NCBI GenBank assembly: GCA_937897985.1
Contig: CALCBD010000018.1
Span: 272,964 to 336,963 of the forward strand
Direction: 5' to 3'
Length of the DNA: 64,000 nt
Source: an uncultured Paludibacter sp.
GTDB lineage: Bacteria > Bacteroidota > Bacteroidia > Bacteroidales > Paludibacteraceae
Below the pieces are notes generated by a model. The model saw only the letters and a program-made list of their open reading frames with translations. It did not search any database and was not told the DNA's origin. The stretch's first letter is position 1. The number at the start of each line of letters is the position of its first letter. Positions 8,983 through 16,927 of the stretch are shown here, one piece after another. Made by a program: the position numbers and the translations under genes.

Positions 8983-9723
8983 ATGGCAGGATTTGGAAAA
9001 TGGATAGGTGGTGGACTTGGTTGGGCCTTTGGCGGTCCGATCGGAGCATTGATCGGTTTTGCTGTCGGTAGTTTGTTCGAAGGTGCTTCGTCGCACGAAA
9101 TGCCACGTATGAATTCAACCCAAACACGAAGAACTACAGAAGCTGATTTTAAAATGAGCTTGCTGGTGCTTATGGCTTGTATGATGAAAGCCGACGGACG
9201 CGTCGACAAAGCCGAACTGGCTGTAGTGAAAAAATTTCTGGTAGCTAATTTCGGTGAGGAGGGAGCGCTCGAAGCACTTCAGGTACTGAAAAACCTGTTG
9301 AATGAACCCATCAACGAGACTGAGGTTGCCATTCAAATTAATCAGTACATGAATTATTCGGCAAAACTGCAACTCATTCATTTATTGTTCGATATAGCCT
9401 ATGCCGATGGTGAGATTCACTACAGCGAACTTAGTCTGATACAGCGGATTGCCGGTATTTTTCAAATTTCGACAGCCGATTTTGAGTCGCTGAAGGCTCC
9501 GTACAACAAACAAACCGACCCGGCATGGGCATACAAGACACTCGAAATTGAACCTGCTGCCACAGTAGACGAAATTAAAAAGGCTTACAGGCGAATGGCA
9601 ATGAAATACCATCCTGATAAGGTCAATAACCTGGGTGAGGAAATGAAAAAATCGGCTACCGAAAAATTCAGAAGCATTAACACAGCTTATGAGGAGTTGA
9701 AAAAACAACGCGGTTTTGTTTAA
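8983..9723 (+). CDS. TerB-like protein with C-terminal J domain (DjlA-like)
   Basis: 246 residues in three parts. The N-terminal ~35 residues are glycine-rich and hydrophobic (GGGLGWAFGGPIGALIG) and could insert into or contact a membrane. Residues ~55-165 are a helical TerB-like domain with the acidic pattern MKADGRVDKAEL and a matching YADGEIHYSEL. The C-terminal J domain contains HPD at 210-212 (KYHPDKV), which in this family stimulates Hsp70 ATPase activity. The order matches DjlA-type co-chaperones, though the usual single transmembrane helix is replaced here by a glycine-zipper-like segment. Likely role: recruiting DnaK to the envelope. It is followed after 34 bases by a DUF2007 gene. 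Confidence 0.85.
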   Translation: MAGFGKWIGGGLGWAFGGPIGALIGFAVGSLFEGASSHEMPRMNSTQTRRTTEADFKMSLLVLMACMMKADGRVDKAELAVVKKFLVANFGEEGALEALQVLKNLLNEPINETEVAIQINQYMNYSAKLQLIHLLFDIAYADGEIHYSELSLIQRIAGIFQISTADFESLKAPYNKQTDPAWAYKTLEIEPAATVDEIKKAYRRMAMKYHPDKVNNLGEEMKKSATEKFRSINTAYEELKKQRGFV

Positions 9724-9757
9724 AATAATTTCTTTCAATCTTTTACGTTTTTAAAAA

Positions 9758-10045
9758 ATGGATGAATTAGTTACCATCAGAACTTTCAACAGTTCTATCG
9801 ACTTTGAAATGGCTAAATCCTATCTCGGGTCGTGTGGTATCGAATGTTTCGGGCAGGATGAAATTATAAACCGTGCTTACATTGCCAATGTTAACGGAGG
9901 CGTTAAACTTCAGGTGAGGGCTGTAAATGCAGAGGAAGCACTTCAATTATTATTAAACAGAGGCTATTTGCAACCCGAAGATTTTGAACCTTCAGCCGAA
10001 TTAAAATGGATAGATAAAATTCTCGCAAAATTCAGGAATCGCTAA
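9758..10045 (+). CDS. DUF2007-family small protein
   Basis: 95 residues. The pattern MDELVTIRTFNSSIDFEMAK, followed by a short strand-helix core and EEALQLLLNRG, matches DUF2007 (annotated as putative signal-transducing proteins, with a ferredoxin-like fold). The biochemical role is unknown. It is soluble, with no signal peptide. It lies 34 bases after the TerB/J-domain gene and 30 bases before the flippase, so all three may form one transcript, but nothing ties it to polysaccharide synthesis beyond position. Confidence 0.75.
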   Translation: MDELVTIRTFNSSIDFEMAKSYLGSCGIECFGQDEIINRAYIANVNGGVKLQVRAVNAEEALQLLLNRGYLQPEDFEPSAELKWIDKILAKFRNR

Positions 10046-10075
10046 ACTAATTAACCTCAAATTCATAAAAAATTT

Positions 10076-11566
10076 ATGGCGGAGAAACAAATGAAAAAAC
10101 TGGCGAAAGATACCGCCATTTACGGAATCAGCAGTATATTGGGTAAATTCCTGAACTGGCTCCTTGTTCCGCTTTATACTTATTTGCTCGAAAGTTCGGC
10201 CGATTACGGAGTGGTAACCAATCTTTATTCGTGGACCGCTTTATTGCTGGTGATATTAACCTACGGAATGGAGACAGGTTTTTTCAGATTTGCCAATAAA
10301 AATAAAGAAAACTCCGCAGAAGTTTATTCCACATCGATGATTTCTGTAGGTGTAACATCGTTGATATTCGCTTCACTTTGTCTGTTCTTTTCGCAACAGA
10401 TTGCTGATTCGCTCGGATACTCCGCATATCCTGAGTATATTTCCATGCTTGGTGTGGTGGTGGCCATCGATGCTTTTGCTTCTATTCCGTTTGCTTATCT
10501 GCGTTTTATTAACCGGCCACTGAAGTTTGCTGCCATCAAATTTCTGTACGTTGCCCTGAACATTTTGTTTAATATTTTCTTTCTGGTAGTTTGTCCGTGG
10601 TTAATGAAGGTTGCACCGGCTACAGTTGAATGGTTTTACAACCCGCATTACGGAGTCGGATATGTATTTGTTTCGAATATTCTTTCTACTTCAATTCAAA
10701 CGCTTGCGTTGTTGCCGTATATTTTCAATATTAAATTCAGATTTAATCCCGGATTACTCAAAAATCTTCTGCGTTATTCGCTTCCATTATTAGTGCTTGG
10801 TGTGGCCGGTATAATGAATCAAACGCTGGATAAAATTCTGTATCCCTTCCTGCGAACCGGAGTTGAAGGTGCTGCCGAACTTGGCATTTATGGTGCCACT
10901 TCGAAAATAGCGCTGATTATGTTAATGTTTACTCAGGCTTTCAGATACGCCTACGAACCATTTATTTTTGCCCAGCACAAGGACAAGGAAAGTCTTACTG
11001 CTTATGCGGATGCAATGAAATTTTTTATCATATTTTCATTGCTCATTTTTCTCGGCATGACACTTTATATTGATATTTTCAAATATTTTATTCAACGTGA
11101 TTACTGGGTAGGCCTGAAGGTTGTGCCGGTGGTTTTGTGGTCGTTTATTTTTCAGGGCGTGTTTTTCAATCTTTCGCTCTGGTACAAACTTACCGATAAA
11201 ACCATGTACGGAGCGTGGTTTTCTGTCATAGGTACCGTCATCATTGTTGTGGGAAATGTCATTTTTGTTCCTCGCTTCGGTTATGTTGGTTCTGCCTGGG
11301 CAGCGTTTGCATGTTATTTAGTTATCATGTTGATTTCGTACTACTTCGGTCAAAAATATATGCCGATAAAATATGATCTGAAAACAATTGCTCTCTATTC
11401 AGTGCTAACGTTGGTTTTGTATTACATAAGTACTTATATTAAAACACCTTATCAGGTTTTAAATATAGTGTTAAAATCAATACTGATGCTGATTTTCGTC
11501 GTTCTCCTTGTGAAACGGGATTTCCCGTTAAAAAATATTCCTTACATTAACCGTTTTATTAAATAA
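10076..11566 (+). CDS. Polysaccharide flippase (Wzx/MOP family)
   Basis: 496 residues with about 12-14 hydrophobic helices and the N-terminal pattern KDTAIYGISSILGKFLNW typical of the oligosaccharide-flippase (RfbX/Wzx, MOP) superfamily. These inner-membrane proteins move undecaprenyl-linked glycan units to the periplasmic face. Three glycosyltransferases and an O-antigen ligase/polymerase-type protein follow on the same strand, which supports a surface-polysaccharide role. The substrate cannot be told from sequence. Confidence 0.9.
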   Translation: MAEKQMKKLAKDTAIYGISSILGKFLNWLLVPLYTYLLESSADYGVVTNLYSWTALLLVILTYGMETGFFRFANKNKENSAEVYSTSMISVGVTSLIFASLCLFFSQQIADSLGYSAYPEYISMLGVVVAIDAFASIPFAYLRFINRPLKFAAIKFLYVALNILFNIFFLVVCPWLMKVAPATVEWFYNPHYGVGYVFVSNILSTSIQTLALLPYIFNIKFRFNPGLLKNLLRYSLPLLVLGVAGIMNQTLDKILYPFLRTGVEGAAELGIYGATSKIALIMLMFTQAFRYAYEPFIFAQHKDKESLTAYADAMKFFIIFSLLIFLGMTLYIDIFKYFIQRDYWVGLKVVPVVLWSFIFQGVFFNLSLWYKLTDKTMYGAWFSVIGTVIIVVGNVIFVPRFGYVGSAWAAFACYLVIMLISYYFGQKYMPIKYDLKTIALYSVLTLVLYYISTYIKTPYQVLNIVLKSILMLIFVVLLVKRDFPLKNIPYINRFIK

Positions 11567-11621
11567 GATTGACCGACTATTGTAAGTGTTTAAATTCCAA
11601 TCAACTGATTTATTTTGAGCT

Positions 11622-12569
11622 ATGATTTCAATAATAATTTGTTCGAGACATAATGAAAAGGCAGATTTGTTGGCTCAAAATATTGCTTCAACCATACATC
11701 TGCAGTACGAAATCATCATTGTCGACAATCACGATAACAGATATTCAATCTTTGAGGCATACAACCGGGGGGTGGAGCTGAGCCGGTATCCGTATTTATG
11801 TTTTGTACATGAAGATGTGAGTTTTCACAGCATCAATTGGGGTGAGATGATAGTCAACCATTTAAAGTTACCTGAAGTCGGAGTTTGCGGACTTGCCGGA
11901 CGCGATTTTGTAACCCGGATTCCGGCTTCGTGGAAAGTGAAATTGCCTGCAGTCAATATTATTCAATCCTATCCCGGTTCGGCAAAACGTTCCAAAAAAA
12001 GGTTCGTTCCCAAAAATTTTCAGTCGACAAGACGTAATGTGGTAATTCTGGACGGAGTGTTGCTTTGTATGCGAAAAGACATTTTCGGTAAGTTAAAATT
12101 TGATGAAGAATTCAAGGGTTTTCATGGCTACGATGTGGATATCTGCCTGCAGGCTGTATCGCTCGGACTTAAAAACTACGTTATTTATGACCTTGAATTA
12201 GAGCATTTTTCGAAAGGCAATCCGGATGCTTTTTACTACCGGAACTTAATAAAGGTTTATAAGAAATGGGAAAATCTCCTGCCGGTAACAGGCGGGAATA
12301 CACCTGAATCGATTGTTGCTTCCGTTCGAAGGATTGAAACAAACGGGCTTGCAAAATTAATGAGGAAAATGGTGCGCAGAAAATTCAGTACCGAAGAGAT
12401 TATTGACGAAATCGGATATTTTACCCGAATGTTAAAACTGGAAAATGAAAATTTCCGGCTCAAAACTTTACCCGCAGAAGTTTTCGTAGTTAAGTTTCTG
12501 TTTTTTATAATATTCAACCTGCCCGCTTACGGGAAATCAGCAATACATAAATTGCTTAAAATAAAGTAA
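11622..12569 (+). CDS. GT-A family glycosyltransferase
   Basis: 315 residues. It starts MISIIICSRHNEKADLL, with EIIIVDNHDN and the metal/donor region FVHEDVSF. Later, DGVLLCMRKDIF and GYDVDICLQA are typical of GT2-like enzymes that add a sugar to a lipid-linked or surface glycan. No transmembrane segment is needed for the fold, though the C-terminus (VVKFLFFIIFNLPAYG) is hydrophobic and may attach to the membrane. It lies between the flippase and two further glycosyltransferases. Donor and acceptor are unknown. Confidence 0.85.
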   Translation: MISIIICSRHNEKADLLAQNIASTIHLQYEIIIVDNHDNRYSIFEAYNRGVELSRYPYLCFVHEDVSFHSINWGEMIVNHLKLPEVGVCGLAGRDFVTRIPASWKVKLPAVNIIQSYPGSAKRSKKRFVPKNFQSTRRNVVILDGVLLCMRKDIFGKLKFDEEFKGFHGYDVDICLQAVSLGLKNYVIYDLELEHFSKGNPDAFYYRNLIKVYKKWENLLPVTGGNTPESIVASVRRIETNGLAKLMRKMVRRKFSTEEIIDEIGYFTRMLKLENENFRLKTLPAEVFVVKFLFFIIFNLPAYGKSAIHKLLKIK

Positions 12570-12574
12570 TTGCA

Positions 12575-13291
12575 ATGAGCAAACTTCATATCATTACTCC
12601 GGTAAAAGACTCGTTGAAAACAACGCTTCTCACAATTGACGGTATAAAACAATCGGAAACTACCGTTCCGTACGAATACTTTGTGTATAACGATTTCAGT
12701 ACCGACGAAAACAGTAGAATTCTCGGTGATGAAGCTAAAAAACAAAATTTTGAAATCATTCATCTCAAAGATATTACCACTCATCCTTCGCCCAATTATT
12801 TGCTCGTGTTGCAAATGGCTCAAAAAAAAGCACTCAGTCAGAATGCTCATTTATTGGTAATTGAGTCGGACGTAGTGATAAATCAAAATACGATAAGTCA
12901 GCTTTACGAAAATGTTGGTCTTTTGCACAATCCCGGTATGATAGCAGCTGTTACGACCGACGAAAAGGCGAAAATTAACTTTCCGTATTTATATGCCCGG
13001 AAATATAAAACTGCTGTTATCAATACACGTAAAAGGTTAAGTTTCTGTTGCACACTGATAACCAACGATTTTTTGAAAGCTTATAATTTTGAGGAACTCA
13101 ATCCGGAAAAATCGTGGTATGATGTTTTTATTTCACACAAATCGATTGCACTGGGATTCAACAATTATTTAATGACCAATTTACCTGTATTACATCTGCC
13201 GCACAGCAGCCGGCCATGGAAATTGCTTAAATATTCGAACCCAATGAAATATTATTGGAGAAAATTCGTTGATAAACGGGATAAAATCTGA
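12575..13291 (+). CDS. Glycosyltransferase, GT2-like
   Basis: 238 residues. The N-terminus HIITPVKDSLKTTLL and the core YEYFVYNDFSTDENS, then LVIESDVVI in the position of the DXD-type donor site, indicate a GT-A fold enzyme. It begins six bases after the preceding glycosyltransferase, and its TGA stop overlaps the next ATG by one base (TGATG), so translation of the two is probably coupled. A C-terminal basic patch could bind the membrane. Specificity cannot be inferred. Confidence 0.8.
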   Translation: MSKLHIITPVKDSLKTTLLTIDGIKQSETTVPYEYFVYNDFSTDENSRILGDEAKKQNFEIIHLKDITTHPSPNYLLVLQMAQKKALSQNAHLLVIESDVVINQNTISQLYENVGLLHNPGMIAAVTTDEKAKINFPYLYARKYKTAVINTRKRLSFCCTLITNDFLKAYNFEELNPEKSWYDVFISHKSIALGFNNYLMTNLPVLHLPHSSRPWKLLKYSNPMKYYWRKFVDKRDKI

Positions 13292-14397
13292 TGCAACCGT
13301 CTGTAAATGATATTGTAAGTATAATTATTCCGGCTTATAACGCCGGAAAATTTATTGAAGAAACTGTGGCATCTGCCATGGCTTCCACCTATCCGTATAA
13401 AGAAATAATCATAGTCAATGATGGCTCAACGGATAATACTGCTGAAGTACTGACAGAAATTAACCGGCGTTACCCCGAAATTATAATAGTTCATCAGAAA
13501 AACAGTGGTGTTGCTGTCGCCCGAAACCTGGCCATAAGCATGGCTACCGGAAAATATATTCTGGCGCTCGATGCCGATGATTTGATATCTTCAGATTATA
13601 TTGAAAAAGCAGTAGCAATTATCAGTGCCGGTAATGATATTAAAGTTGTATATTCAAAAGCTGAATTTTTCGGAGATAAAACAGGAAAATGGAAGTTACC
13701 GGAATTTAAACTGAAATTGCTGGCAAGAAAAAACCTGATATTTGTGAGCGGATTGTACCGAAAAGCCGACTACGAAAAGACGGATGGTTATCGTCCCGAA
13801 ATAAAGGGCCCCGAAGATTGGGATTTCTGGATTTCAATGTTAAAAAACGGCGGAAAAGTTTATCGGATTCCTGAAGTTTGTTTTTATTATCGCATTCATC
13901 CGGCTTCGAAAAGAGTTGCTACAAGGAATAAGAAAAAAGAAGGTATTGATTTGCTTAACCAGCGGCATAAGGCATTTATGTATCAATCGCTTGGAGGAAA
14001 GTTGCATTATATCAGGCAATTGTCCGGGTTATTCAATTTTTTTTCTCAGTTTGCATATTCACTCGGAATTCTCGTCGACCCGCGGTTTGTAATACTGGAG
14101 GATAAGTTGTACCATCTTACCGAAACCCTGAACAAACAAATACAGACTGCGGACAACAGCAGGAATTTTGAAACGATGATCGATAATTATTGCCTGAGAG
14201 TGGAGGTTTTTGAATCATTAAGTTTTTTTAAATGGATAAAACCACGCCGCAATGCAACAAAAAGATTTAAAATGGCATCAGCCTGTGAGCCGGCTGACGA
14301 TGATTTCGCAGTCCTTTGTTGCATCGAACAATACTTTGGTTTTTTTAGGTACAGAGGTTTTTTTGTAGAAATAAAACTGAACGGTGCTTTAGTGTAA
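13291..14397 (+). CDS. Family 2 glycosyltransferase
   Basis: 368 residues. Canonical GT2 motifs: SIIIPAYNAGKFIEE, IIIVNDGSTDNT, ARNLAISMATGKYIL and LDADDLI, then GPEDWDFWISML. It overlaps the previous gene by one base. The last ~45 residues, from about IKPRRNATKRF on, are unlike GT2 tails: they are rich in Cys and Phe and may come from a shifted frame. The +1 frame from 14252 encodes a 37-residue peptide of more ordinary composition ending at 14365. The GT2 call is firm; the natural C-terminus is less so. Confidence 0.88.
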   Translation: MQPSVNDIVSIIIPAYNAGKFIEETVASAMASTYPYKEIIIVNDGSTDNTAEVLTEINRRYPEIIIVHQKNSGVAVARNLAISMATGKYILALDADDLISSDYIEKAVAIISAGNDIKVVYSKAEFFGDKTGKWKLPEFKLKLLARKNLIFVSGLYRKADYEKTDGYRPEIKGPEDWDFWISMLKNGGKVYRIPEVCFYYRIHPASKRVATRNKKKEGIDLLNQRHKAFMYQSLGGKLHYIRQLSGLFNFFSQFAYSLGILVDPRFVILEDKLYHLTETLNKQIQTADNSRNFETMIDNYCLRVEVFESLSFFKWIKPRRNATKRFKMASACEPADDDFAVLCCIEQYFGFFRYRGFFVEIKLNGALV

Positions 14398-14421
14398 TAT
14401 TATAAAAATCTGACAGATAAA

Positions 14422-15861
14422 ATGTTTAATAAATTAAGTACTGCAAATCGGTTTTTAATCATCTCAATTTTAATTTTTGTGTTGTTTTGGGTGGGTTTGT
14501 GGTATTTCTTTTCAGCCCATCAACTTACTGACTACGAAAATGTACCACTTTTGAAGCTTATTTCCATTATTTTTTTAGGTCTGAACCTGCTGCTTGCTTT
14601 TGTGCTTTTTCGTCCGAAGTCGTTCAAAACCTTTTATAGCGGGAGCGTTCTTATCAATTTGTCGTTCCTTGTACTTCTGATTTCCACCTTGTTCAGTACC
14701 AAAGCATCGGCTTATGTAACATTTCTTTTTTTGTTATTTGTGATTGTTTATGTGCTGGTAAAGAAACCGGAATTCAAAGCACATCCATTTTTATGGGTTA
14801 TGCTTATTTACTATGCATTTCAGCTCTTAGGTTTACTCTGGACAATCGATATCGACAGCGGAATTAAGTTTTTTGACAAAGGTCTTTCGTTTTTAATTAT
14901 TCCTCTTACCTTTAGTTTCATCAGATTAACCGGCATTCAACGTGAAAAGATACTGCTTTTCTTTTTTCGCTTTACGACTGTCTTTTTGCTCATGGGTTTT
15001 CTGGGTTATATTTTTCAGATCTATTTTCATCATTTTAAGCTCGATGCCGGTTTCCACCTGCACCGTATTTATCTGCCACCTTTATTAGATCTGGATGAAG
15101 TCTATAAACAAATATTTGTAGGTTCGGGTTACGGACATCCGGCCTACAGTTCATTGCTTTTTGTGTTAATGATTCCAGTAGGTTTTTATTTATGGAACAG
15201 AAAAAAAACCGATAAGTTAAGGTTAACCGGCTTCGAACTGATTACCAATCTGGTGTTGTCAGCAGCTTTGATTTTTGTACTTAAAAGCAGGGTTGGTATG
15301 TTCATGTATCCTCTCGGTATGGCTCTTACGATTTTATACATGTTTCGTAAAAGCAAAAAAATGCCACAAATACTGTTGTTGGGTGTTTTGTTGTTAATAG
15401 CTTTATTTTGTGTAATTTGCAAAAACAGAATCGGTTTTAACTTTTTTTCTGACCCGGTAAGGATAAATATTTATTCAGTAGTTTTCGACTATATCCGGTT
15501 ACATCCCTGGACGGGCACAGGAACCGGAAGTATGCCCCTTGAATTATTAAGTACTGTAAATCATGCAGTAAATGCACATAATCAGTTTGTAGGAGAAGTA
15601 TTCCACCTGGGTGTTTTCGGGTTAATCGTGTTTCTTGTAATGTACTCGCGGATTATTTATTTCGGAATTCAGAAACGAAATTATATGCTTCTCTATTTCA
15701 TCCTTATTTTCACCCTCCTAATGCTCACCGAAATGCCACTGGCAATTCAAAAAGGTGTAAGTGTTTTTACCTTGTTTTGCTGTATGTATTCGCAGCCCGA
15801 ATGGCAACTCAGGTCAGAAAAATTCAATAAGAGTGACAATTCATCGTCAGAAACTGAATAA
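14422..15861 (+). CDS. O-antigen ligase/polymerase (Wzy/WaaL-type)
   Basis: 479 residues with roughly 11-12 hydrophobic helices and a large loop near residues 205-235. The loop motif NAHNQFVGEVFHLGVFGLI matches the HN...E..G..GL signature of the Wzy_C/O-antigen ligase domain. These inner-membrane enzymes polymerise lipid-linked repeat units or transfer glycans to an acceptor. It is the last gene of the polysaccharide block and is followed immediately by a perfect 14-bp terminator stem. Ligase and polymerase cannot be separated by sequence alone. Confidence 0.85.
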   Translation: MFNKLSTANRFLIISILIFVLFWVGLWYFFSAHQLTDYENVPLLKLISIIFLGLNLLLAFVLFRPKSFKTFYSGSVLINLSFLVLLISTLFSTKASAYVTFLFLLFVIVYVLVKKPEFKAHPFLWVMLIYYAFQLLGLLWTIDIDSGIKFFDKGLSFLIIPLTFSFIRLTGIQREKILLFFFRFTTVFLLMGFLGYIFQIYFHHFKLDAGFHLHRIYLPPLLDLDEVYKQIFVGSGYGHPAYSSLLFVLMIPVGFYLWNRKKTDKLRLTGFELITNLVLSAALIFVLKSRVGMFMYPLGMALTILYMFRKSKKMPQILLLGVLLLIALFCVICKNRIGFNFFSDPVRINIYSVVFDYIRLHPWTGTGTGSMPLELLSTVNHAVNAHNQFVGEVFHLGVFGLIVFLVMYSRIIYFGIQKRNYMLLYFILIFTLLMLTEMPLAIQKGVSVFTLFCCMYSQPEWQLRSEKFNKSDNSSSETE

Positions 15862-15867
15862 AAAACA

Positions 15868-15902
15868 AAGGGCTCTGTACAATTTTACTGTACAGAGCCC
15901 TT
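15868..15902. terminator. Bidirectional rho-independent terminator
   Basis: A perfect 14-bp inverted repeat (15868-15881 with 15889-15902, core GGGCTCTGTACA) with a 7-base loop. It lies between the convergent O-antigen ligase gene and the T9SS cargo gene, with A/T tracts on both sides, so it can serve both strands. Confidence 0.9.
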
Positions 15903-15923
15903 AAAATAATGAACCTAAAACTA

Positions 15924-16715
15924 CTAAATACTAAATTTTAAAGCATCATTGCTACCGGCAACACGCACAATATATATACCTTTTTGAAAATCTTTTAACG
16001 ATACATTTTCGTTCGACGAAATCACTTTTTTACCTAATACATTATAAACTTCGAGCGATTGTTTTTGTGAATTTACAATTTCTCCTCCGTTCAGACTTAC
16101 ACCTTTGTCAGCCAAAACTGATTTTGTTCCTGTTAAAATATCTGTTCCGGTTCTGATTGAATTAACTATACAACCACCGGTGGCAACTTCAAAAATTGCT
16201 TCAGTTGCGGTAGCAGTATAATTCCATGTAACATATACATAAGAGTCAGCAGGTTTTGCAGTTAATGCAGGGTTTCCTGTACTTGCAGTTGCTCCGGTAA
16301 CTGTAAATGTATGCGCTGTACTACCTTTTGAGCCTATAGAAAATTGGATGGCATCGCCTATTGTCAAACCGGATACTTTCAGTTTTCGTTTCGTACCATC
16401 AAAAATAAATGCTTTTTCGGAATTTTTGAAAGCAAGACCTTTTTTACCGGCATCTGCACTTGCCTGACTGTCTTTGTAGCTGAATGTAAGAGCTGCACCG
16501 GGATTTACATTCGTAGCTGTGTAAGCGAACGAAATATAATTGTCGTCAGCCAGAGTTGTAACATTATAAATAAAATCGGGAGAAGTGCCATAAATACAGC
16601 AAAGTGGGTAAGGCGCAGCAGTTGCTGTAGGTGTCGGTATTACATCAAATACGTAAATCGTTGCACTTGCATTTAAAGAAACTAATAAAATTAATAATGG
16701 TAAAATTTTTTTCAT
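15924..16715 (-). CDS. Secreted T9SS cargo protein of unknown function
   Basis: 263 residues. A clear signal peptide (MKKILPLLILLVSLNASA) is followed by ~165 residues of beta-rich, Ala/Thr/Ser-rich sequence with no family I recognise. The final ~70 residues are a T9SS type A sorting domain: LEVYNVLGKKVISS, then SLKDFQKGIYIVRV and KFSI. The product is expected at the cell surface or outside the cell. It is a single gene, closed by the shared terminator and divergent from the hybrid sensor gene. The middle domain might be a carbohydrate-binding or adhesion module, but nothing in the sequence proves it. Confidence 0.8.
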   Translation of the reverse strand: MKKILPLLILLVSLNASATIYVFDVIPTPTATAAPYPLCCIYGTSPDFIYNVTTLADDNYISFAYTATNVNPGAALTFSYKDSQASADAGKKGLAFKNSEKAFIFDGTKRKLKVSGLTIGDAIQFSIGSKGSTAHTFTVTGATASTGNPALTAKPADSYVYVTWNYTATATEAIFEVATGGCIVNSIRTGTDILTGTKSVLADKGVSLNGGEIVNSQKQSLEVYNVLGKKVISSNENVSLKDFQKGIYIVRVAGSNDALKFSI

Positions 16716-16853
16716 GATGAATTTGTTTTTAAGTTATTAGACTTGAAATTTATTATAGTGCAAATTTAGCTTATTTATAATGCTTACATGTGGAAAAATC
16801 AATTAAAGATGTGCATTTTTTGACACATAAGGGTATTTATCAAAGGAATTTGG

Positions 16854-16883
16854 TTGAATTGAAGCTGTTATTGTTTATTTTTG
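16854..16883 (+). promoter_or_regulatory. Bacteroidota-type promoter for the hybrid sensor gene
   Basis: TTG at 16854-16856, 19 bases, then TATTTTTG at 16876-16883, 45 bases before the sensor start. Spacing and -7 sequence match the Bacteroidota consensus. Confidence 0.6.
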
Positions 16884-16927
16884 CATTGAAATAGTTTAAA
16901 TCATTACTTCATCAGGTCTGATTACCC

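Noticed and set aside
16344..16676. Plus-strand frame opposite the T9SS cargo gene
   Set aside because: It is the antisense shadow of a gene with a signal peptide and a sorting domain.
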